A stretch of DNA of 7,844 bases from a bacterium HR39 (GTDB taxonomy: Bacteria; Pseudomonadota; Alphaproteobacteria; Geminicoccales; Geminicoccaceae), in the NCBI GenBank assembly GCA_002898955.1, contig BEIP01000047.1, positions 1-7,844 of the forward strand, read 5' to 3'. Position numbers and translations under genes: made by a program. Below, in pieces: positions 5,734 to 7,844 of the stretch. Position 1 is the first letter of the stretch; the number at the start of each line of letters is the position of its first letter. The notes under the pieces are model-generated. The model made no database searches. It had not been told where the DNA came from and saw nothing but the letters and a program-made list of their open reading frames with translations.

Positions 5734-7204
5734 CGTGGCCGCGAAGCGGAGCGGCCGATCCCGGAATCGGGACTTGCGGAGCTTCGTCGCTCACCGGCGG
5801 GGAAGCGGTGCGGATGCGGGCGCGGGAGGGTGCCGGCAGGCGTTCGGAGGAGCGCAGCGACTGGGCGAGGCCGACGCCGAGCAGGGCCGCGAAGGTCACC
5901 GCCACCGCCGGGATCTGCAGCGAGAAGTCGACCAGCGCGTGCGTCCCCACCAGTACGCAGGCGCTGGTCGCCACCAGCGGGTAGATCTGGTTGCGGCGCC
6001 TGCGGAAGGTGCCGGCGAGCACCTGCAGGAACAGCAGCAGTCCGGCCAGATAGAGTGCGGCCGCGGCCGGAATGCCCAGCTCGACCGCGTGCTCGAGATA
6101 GGTGTTGTGGGCCATGTCGAAGAGGATCCAGAAGCGCTCGTCGCGGTGGAGCTGGAAGGCCTGCTCGAAGGCGCCGAGGCCGTGGCCGAGAAGCGGCCGC
6201 TCGGCGATCATCGCCAGGGCCAGCTGGAAGACCTGCACACGCCCGCTGCCCGACTCGTCGAGCCGCTCCAGCCGCTGCCACACCGTCTCGCCGCTGACGG
6301 AGAACAGCCCCCACGCCACCAGCAGGGTGACGGCCACGGCGGCGGCGCCGTGGGCCGGGCGCGGGCGGGTGACGAGGAAGCCCAGCAGCAGAAAGACGGC
6401 GAGCGCCACCAGCAGGCTGAGGAAGCCGCCGCGCGAGCCGGTGAGCAGGCTGGCGGTCACCAGTACGAGCAGCGCCACGAGCAGGAGTGCCCGCCGCCCG
6501 ACCAGACCCTCCACCACGCCCACCAGCAGCTTGCGGGACTCCTCGGCGCTGGAGGCGCGCAGCAGCGAGCGCAGCAGCAGGGCGAGCGCCACGAGGATGC
6601 CGAGATTGGCGTATGTGGCGAAGCTGTTGCGGTTGACGAAGGTGCCGGTGACGGAGCCGGCGTAGGCCTTGGGGCCCGGCTCCCACAGCACCGTGTTCCA
6701 GCCGGCGAAGTGGTTGAGGAGACCGTAGGCGGCATCGAGGGCGATCACGGTGAGGACCACGAGGAAGATCCGCCGCGCCCCTTCGCCGCTGCGCCCGTGC
6801 AGGAAGCCCAGCGCGAGGGCCGCGGCCCAGGCGAGCAGGCGCATGGCGCCATCCAGCGCGTTCTCCGGCGCAAGGCCCACCACCGGCACCGCCTGCGGCA
6901 GCACCGCCCGCACCTCGGCCCAGATCGGATGCGGCCAGCCGTCGGGCGCCCAGCCGCCGATCCCCTGCAGGGCGGCCCACAGCGCCCCCGCGCCGTAGAG
7001 CAGGCCGGCCGCCCACAGCACGCCCGGAACCCGTACGGCGACGCCCGCGCGGATCAGGCCGAGGCAGCTCAGAAGCAGGGCGAGGGCGAGGAGCGCCGCC
7101 AGCAGCGACCACGCCCAAGGCAGGTTGCTGGCGTAGGGCAGCGGTGCCCACGCCAGCACGGCGAGGAACAGCACCTCCCCGGCACGCAGCAGCGGGTGAG
7201 ACAC
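5714..7204 (-). CDS. O-antigen ligase / polysaccharide polymerase family membrane protein
   Basis: This 496-residue integral membrane protein of the Wzy_C/WaaL-type family either ligates surface glycan from lipid carrier to acceptor or polymerises glycan repeat units, on the periplasmic side of the inner membrane. About a dozen hydrophobic segments run from residue 10 to 450. Family marks are GTFVNRNSFA (187-196), LLTGSRGG (253-260), ERPLLGHGLG (335-344), AHNTYLEH (365-372) and VDFSLQIPA (425-433). The periplasmic loop at about 303-375 carries the Arg/His residues that matter in WaaL-type enzymes (here R258 and H366 are candidates). A polar Pro/Ser/Arg-rich tail fills 451-496. The GTG at 7204 is the start that keeps the first membrane segment; the ribosome site is weak. 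The reading frame is intact and unlike the decayed genes to the left. Ligase versus polymerase cannot be decided; no glycosyltransferases are in view. Confidence 0.88.
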   Translation of the reverse strand: MSHPLLRAGEVLFLAVLAWAPLPYASNLPWAWSLLAALLALALLLSCLGLIRAGVAVRVPGVLWAAGLLYGAGALWAALQGIGGWAPDGWPHPIWAEVRAVLPQAVPVVGLAPENALDGAMRLLAWAAALALGFLHGRSGEGARRIFLVVLTVIALDAAYGLLNHFAGWNTVLWEPGPKAYAGSVTGTFVNRNSFATYANLGILVALALLLRSLLRASSAEESRKLLVGVVEGLVGRRALLLVALLVLVTASLLTGSRGGFLSLLVALAVFLLLGFLVTRPRPAHGAAAVAVTLLVAWGLFSVSGETVWQRLERLDESGSGRVQVFQLALAMIAERPLLGHGLGAFEQAFQLHRDERFWILFDMAHNTYLEHAVELGIPAAAALYLAGLLLFLQVLAGTFRRRRNQIYPLVATSACVLVGTHALVDFSLQIPAVAVTFAALLGVGLAQSLRSSERLPAPSRARIRTASPPVSDEAPQVPIPGSAAPLRGHAGASGT

Positions 7205-7300
7205 GGCATCCCGTTTCCGCCCGTCGGTTCCGGCCCGGAAGCGACCTAGCGGAGAGCGGGACGGCGCGCCAGACCCGTGGTGGCGCCGGCGTGCGGCCGT

Positions 7301-7537
7301 TCAGGTGGCCATGCCCTCGATGCGGGCGAGGAGCTCGCCGAGGCGCCGGCGGGGCACGCACAGCGCCTCGTGGAAGCGCCAGCCCGGATTCGCCGCCTCG
7401 AAGGAGGGTGCGGCCTGCATGGCCGCCAGCTGGCAGCCCATGGGCACGGCGAAGCCGCGGGCGTCCACGAATCCGCGACAGGTGTACGAACTCTCGGGCT
7501 CTCCGGCCAGACAGGCGACGATGACGAGCACGATCAT
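7301..7537 (-). CDS. Small Cys-containing protein of unknown function
   Basis: The 78-residue product begins MIVLVIVACLAGEP, a short hydrophobic start ending in a cysteine that suits a signal or lipoprotein-like peptide, though the lipobox is poor. It continues with SYTCRGF, VPMGCQLAAMQA and NPGWRFHEALC. Spaced cysteines and an NPGW motif are typical of a family of small proteins I associate with Alphaproteobacteria; its function is unknown. ATG 7537 is preferred over the GTG at 7573 because GGAG lies 8 bases before it and the protein then opens with the hydrophobic segment. It sits 96 bp upstream of the ligase gene on the same strand, so the two may be co-transcribed. Confidence 0.65.
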   Translation of the reverse strand: MIVLVIVACLAGEPESSYTCRGFVDARGFAVPMGCQLAAMQAAPSFEAANPGWRFHEALCVPRRRLGELLARIEGMAT

Positions 7538-7658
7538 GGCGGTCACTCCGCCGGTGCCGGTCACGACGTCCACGATACTGCCGCCCGCACTCCGTCACGC
7601 CTGTCGGGTTCCGCCCTCACGGCGCGTAAGGCAGGCGCAGAAATCGTAGCGTAGTCTG

Positions 7659-7680
7659 CCGGTCGACCGGAAGTTGTCAA
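7659..7680 (-). promoter_or_regulatory. Possible promoter with palindromic operator for the small protein and ligase genes
   Basis: On the - strand TTGACA (7675-7680) is a perfect -35 hexamer. A perfect 12-bp palindrome CCGGTCGACCGG (7659-7670) sits in the spacer where a repressor could block RNA polymerase. A good -10 at 16-18 bp spacing is absent; TACGCT is 21 bp away. It lies about 120-140 bp before the ATG at 7537 in an AT-richer patch. Confidence 0.35.
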
Positions 7681-7844
7681 ACACGATCGCATTCAATTCG
7701 GTTCGATTTTGTGCGATGATCGACCGAGCGAACGCGCCGCCGATACTCCCGTCCCCGCCGGGACCTGCCCGCGGCTCGGCCGCCCCGGGTGGCCGGCGTT
7801 GCGCGTCCGTACCACGATCAGCCCCGTTCCCCCTGCGGACCCCC
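7681..7844. other. Right-edge stretch with no identified gene
   Basis: Bases 7681-7720 are the most AT-rich in the window and contain a spaced 6-bp inverted repeat (atcgca 7686-7691, tgcgat 7712-7717), suggesting a regulatory region, possibly also for a + strand gene beyond the edge. I see nothing coding up to the end. Confidence 0.35.

Noticed and set aside
5660..7249. 529-residue open frame on the + strand
   Set aside because: Antisense shadow of the ligase, rich in Gln/His/Glu from reversed Leu/Val/Ala codons; no domain.
5655..7598. 647-residue open frame on the - strand
   Set aside because: It overlaps the ligase and small-protein genes in another frame and is Arg/Gly/Ala-rich with no motifs; the 496-residue frame has membrane segments and family motifs.
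7698..7726. tRNA T-arm-like sequence ggttcgattt
   Set aside because: No acceptor stem, anticodon arm or complete cloverleaf can be built around it.

Overview
The window is very GC-rich (roughly 70% by eye) with strong G/C third-position codon bias. The gene families suggest a Gram-negative proteobacterium: a Tat-exported PhoD phosphatase, an O-antigen ligase/polymerase family membrane protein, and a small Cys-containing protein of a type I associate with Alphaproteobacteria. The taxonomic guess is weak, and no RNA gene is present to anchor it.

Left part (1-3447), + strand. First comes the 3' part of a mobile-element-type ATPase gene. It is split by one frameshift, and the lysine of its Walker A motif reads as glutamate. 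A 204-bp gap follows, carrying four 7-bp units spaced exactly 11 bp apart, which is the architecture of a double Pho box. Next is phoD (alkaline phosphatase D). It is nearly perfect in sequence but carries three lesions: a lost G in a G-run in the signal peptide, a TAG in place of a conserved Trp codon, and a lost G in a second G-run. Restoring two bases gives a 525-residue protein of normal length, so phoD is either very recently inactivated, phase-variable, or affected by sequencing error. A strong GC hairpin ends it.

Middle part (3448-5713). This is a wasteland of about 2.3 kb. Its first 0.7 kb, on the - strand, is a decayed NicO-like nickel/cobalt transporter with a His-rich loop, tandem TGA TGA stops and a frameshift. 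It converges on phoD and shares its hairpin. The remaining 1.5 kb has no convincing gene. It holds seven units of a 10-bp tandem repeat, a diverged dispersed/inverted repeat in three copies, a second weaker Pho-box-like pair, a good Shine-Dalgarno in front of a doubtful small ORF, and a very faint kinase-like remnant.

Right part (5714-7844), - strand. An intact 496-residue O-antigen ligase/polymerase family protein is preceded by an intact 78-residue small protein, probably as one transcription unit. A TTGACA-like -35 element and a perfect 12-bp palindrome lie upstream. The last 170 bases hold nothing I can identify.

Themes: phosphate-starvation control of phoD, a run of three disrupted genes next to mobile-element-like DNA, and an intact surface-polysaccharide gene. 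I see no convincing new multi-gene system. The most informative signals are the Pho-box array, the paired G-run lesions in phoD and the uncharacterised repeats.
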